Below are positions 63,209-64,000 of a stretch of DNA of 64,000 nt, piece after piece; within the stretch, counting starts at the first letter, position 1, and each line of letters starts with the position of its first letter. Origin of the DNA: Streptomyces sp. MspMP-M5 (GTDB taxonomy: Bacteria > Actinomycetota > Actinomycetes > Streptomycetales > Streptomycetaceae); the NCBI RefSeq assembly GCF_000373585.1, contig NZ_KB891883.1:62001-126000 (forward strand), in the 5' to 3' direction. The notes beneath the pieces were generated by a model that saw only the letters and a list, made by a program, of their open reading frames with translations, made no database searches and had not been told where the DNA came from. Both the position numbers and the translations under genes were made by a program.

Positions 63209-64000
63209 GTGACGGACTATGAAGGCGGCGCGGAGCGCGCCAAGGGGTACCTCCTCGACAACCGGCAGGCCGAGGCAGGGGAGCGGTTCACGGCGCTGGC
63301 GGAGTTGTTCGATCCGGTGACGTTCCGGCGGCTGCGGGCGCTGGGGGTCGCGGACGGGTGGAGCTGCTGGGAGGTCGGGGCGGGCGGCCCGAGCGTGCCC
63401 GCGTGGCTGGCGGAGCGGGTCGGCGCGAAGGGCCGTGTGCTGGCCACCGACCTCGACACGTCATGGATGCCGCAGGCCGGGGCGCCCTACGAGGTGGTGC
63501 GGCACGACGTGGGGTCCGACGAGGCACCGGAGGGACCGTTCGACCTGGTGCACGCGCGGCTCGTCCTGGTGCATGTGCCGCAGCGCGAGGCCGCCCTACG
63601 GGCCATGGTGGGGGCGCTGCGGCCCGGCGGGTGGCTGCTGCTGGAGGACGCCGATCCGGCGCTGCAGCCGCTGGCCTGCCCCGATGAGTACGGCCCGGAG
63701 CAGGAGCTCGCCAACCGCATCCGGCGCGGCTTTCGCGCACTGCTCGCGGAGCGCGGCGCACAGCTTTCCTTCGGGCGGACACTCCCCCGGCTGCTGCGTA
63801 CGGCCGGACTGGCCGAGGTCGCGGCCGAGGCGTACTTCCCGATCACCTCTCCGGCCGGGAGCGCGCTGGAGGCCGCGACCGTGCGGCAGATCCGTGAGCG
63901 CTTGATCGAGGCCGGCCTGGCCACCGCCGAGGAGATCGAACGACACCTGGCCAACATCGCCGCCGGACACCTCGACACCACAACCGCCCCACTGATCTCC
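63209..64000 (+). CDS. SAM-dependent methyltransferase, partial at window end
   Basis: At least 264 residues, cut by the right edge. It starts at GTG 63209. Motif I is CWEVGAGGPSVPAWLAERVG near residue 53. VLATDLDTSWM supplies the ribose-binding acid. DLVHARLVLVHVPQREAALRAMVGALRPGGWLLLEDAD is the motif III block typical of the Methyltransf_25/UbiE-like group. FRRLRALGVADGWSC precedes motif I and is common in actinobacterial natural-product and resistance methyltransferases. Substrate unknown. Confidence 0.85.
   Translation, partial: MTDYEGGAERAKGYLLDNRQAEAGERFTALAELFDPVTFRRLRALGVADGWSCWEVGAGGPSVPAWLAERVGAKGRVLATDLDTSWMPQAGAPYEVVRHDVGSDEAPEGPFDLVHARLVLVHVPQREAALRAMVGALRPGGWLLLEDADPALQPLACPDEYGPEQELANRIRRGFRALLAERGAQLSFGRTLPRLLRTAGLAEVAAEAYFPITSPAGSALEAATVRQIRERLIEAGLATAEEIERHLANIAAGHLDTTTAPLIS

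Noticed and set aside
1-64000. CRISPR arrays, tRNA or rRNA genes, insertion sequences, prophage or attachment sites
   Set aside because: None was found by eye: no regularly spaced repeats, no clover-leaf with a CCA end, no transposase or integrase with terminal repeats.

Overview
The window is typical high-GC actinobacterial DNA, and everything recognisable points to Streptomyces or a close relative. Coding is dense with strong third-position GC bias. It carries NRPS, PKS and NRPS-independent siderophore genes, a 2-methylisoborneol operon with its encapsulin shell, WYL-type and AraC/DJ-1-type regulators, and many small secreted proteins. No rRNA, tRNA, CRISPR array, insertion sequence or prophage gene was recognised. 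The gene mix looks like an accessory chromosome region rather than the conserved core.

Layout. (1) 1-6.1 kb: two co-oriented minus-strand NRPS genes. The upstream one is A-PCP-C with a valine-like code. The downstream one begins with half a condensation domain, has an A domain with an EntF-like serine code, and runs off the left edge. (2) 6.1-12.8 kb: a regulatory gap, a secreted Gly-rich protein, two decayed genes, an NAD(P)-binding reductase plus VOC protein divergent from a WYL regulator, and a methyltransferase. (3) 12.8-21.4 kb: a secreted PAF-acetylhydrolase-like enzyme, then a five-gene plus-strand operon built round poly-gamma-glutamate synthase genes pgsB and pgsC, with a membrane sensor-like protein, a Tat-exported NlpC/P60 hydrolase and a GT39-like glycosyltransferase. 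(4) 21.4-23.7 kb: an M-box riboswitch, a 25-codon leader ORF and an NRAMP-related transporter, probably for Mg2+. (5) 23.7-25.8 kb: a VOC protein, an AraC/DJ-1 regulator and a coupled DJ-1/PfpI enzyme. (6) 26-31.9 kb: an NRPS-independent siderophore operon (two IucA/IucC synthetases, a PLP decarboxylase, an MFS exporter), followed by a two-component system. (7) 34.1-43.4 kb: a compact minus-strand PKS operon. It has one KS-AT-DH-KR-ACP module, a KS protein from which the AT has been removed in frame, an SDR and a luciferase-like oxidoreductase. A FhuF-type ferric reductase lies divergently. (8) 44-52.8 kb: DinB protein, papain-like protease, alpha/beta hydrolase, HdeD, M55 aminopeptidase, a double Mop molybdate-binding protein, and a stretch of gene remnants (DHFR-like N-terminus, ECF42 sigma C-terminus). 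(9) 52.9-56.5 kb: family 2 encapsulin with a cyclic-nucleotide domain, 2-MIB synthase and GPP methyltransferase. (10) 56.9-64 kb: a giant fusion of assimilatory nitrate reductase and a CysJ-like flavoprotein, two methyltransferases (the last cut by the window end) and a universal stress protein.

The most notable systems are the M-box/leader-ORF/NRAMP-related Mg2+ module, the PgsBC operon without PgsA, the AT-excised KS partner of the one-module PKS, and the encapsulated 2-MIB pathway. Family assignments come from reading motifs by eye. Substrates and products are inferences and are marked as such.
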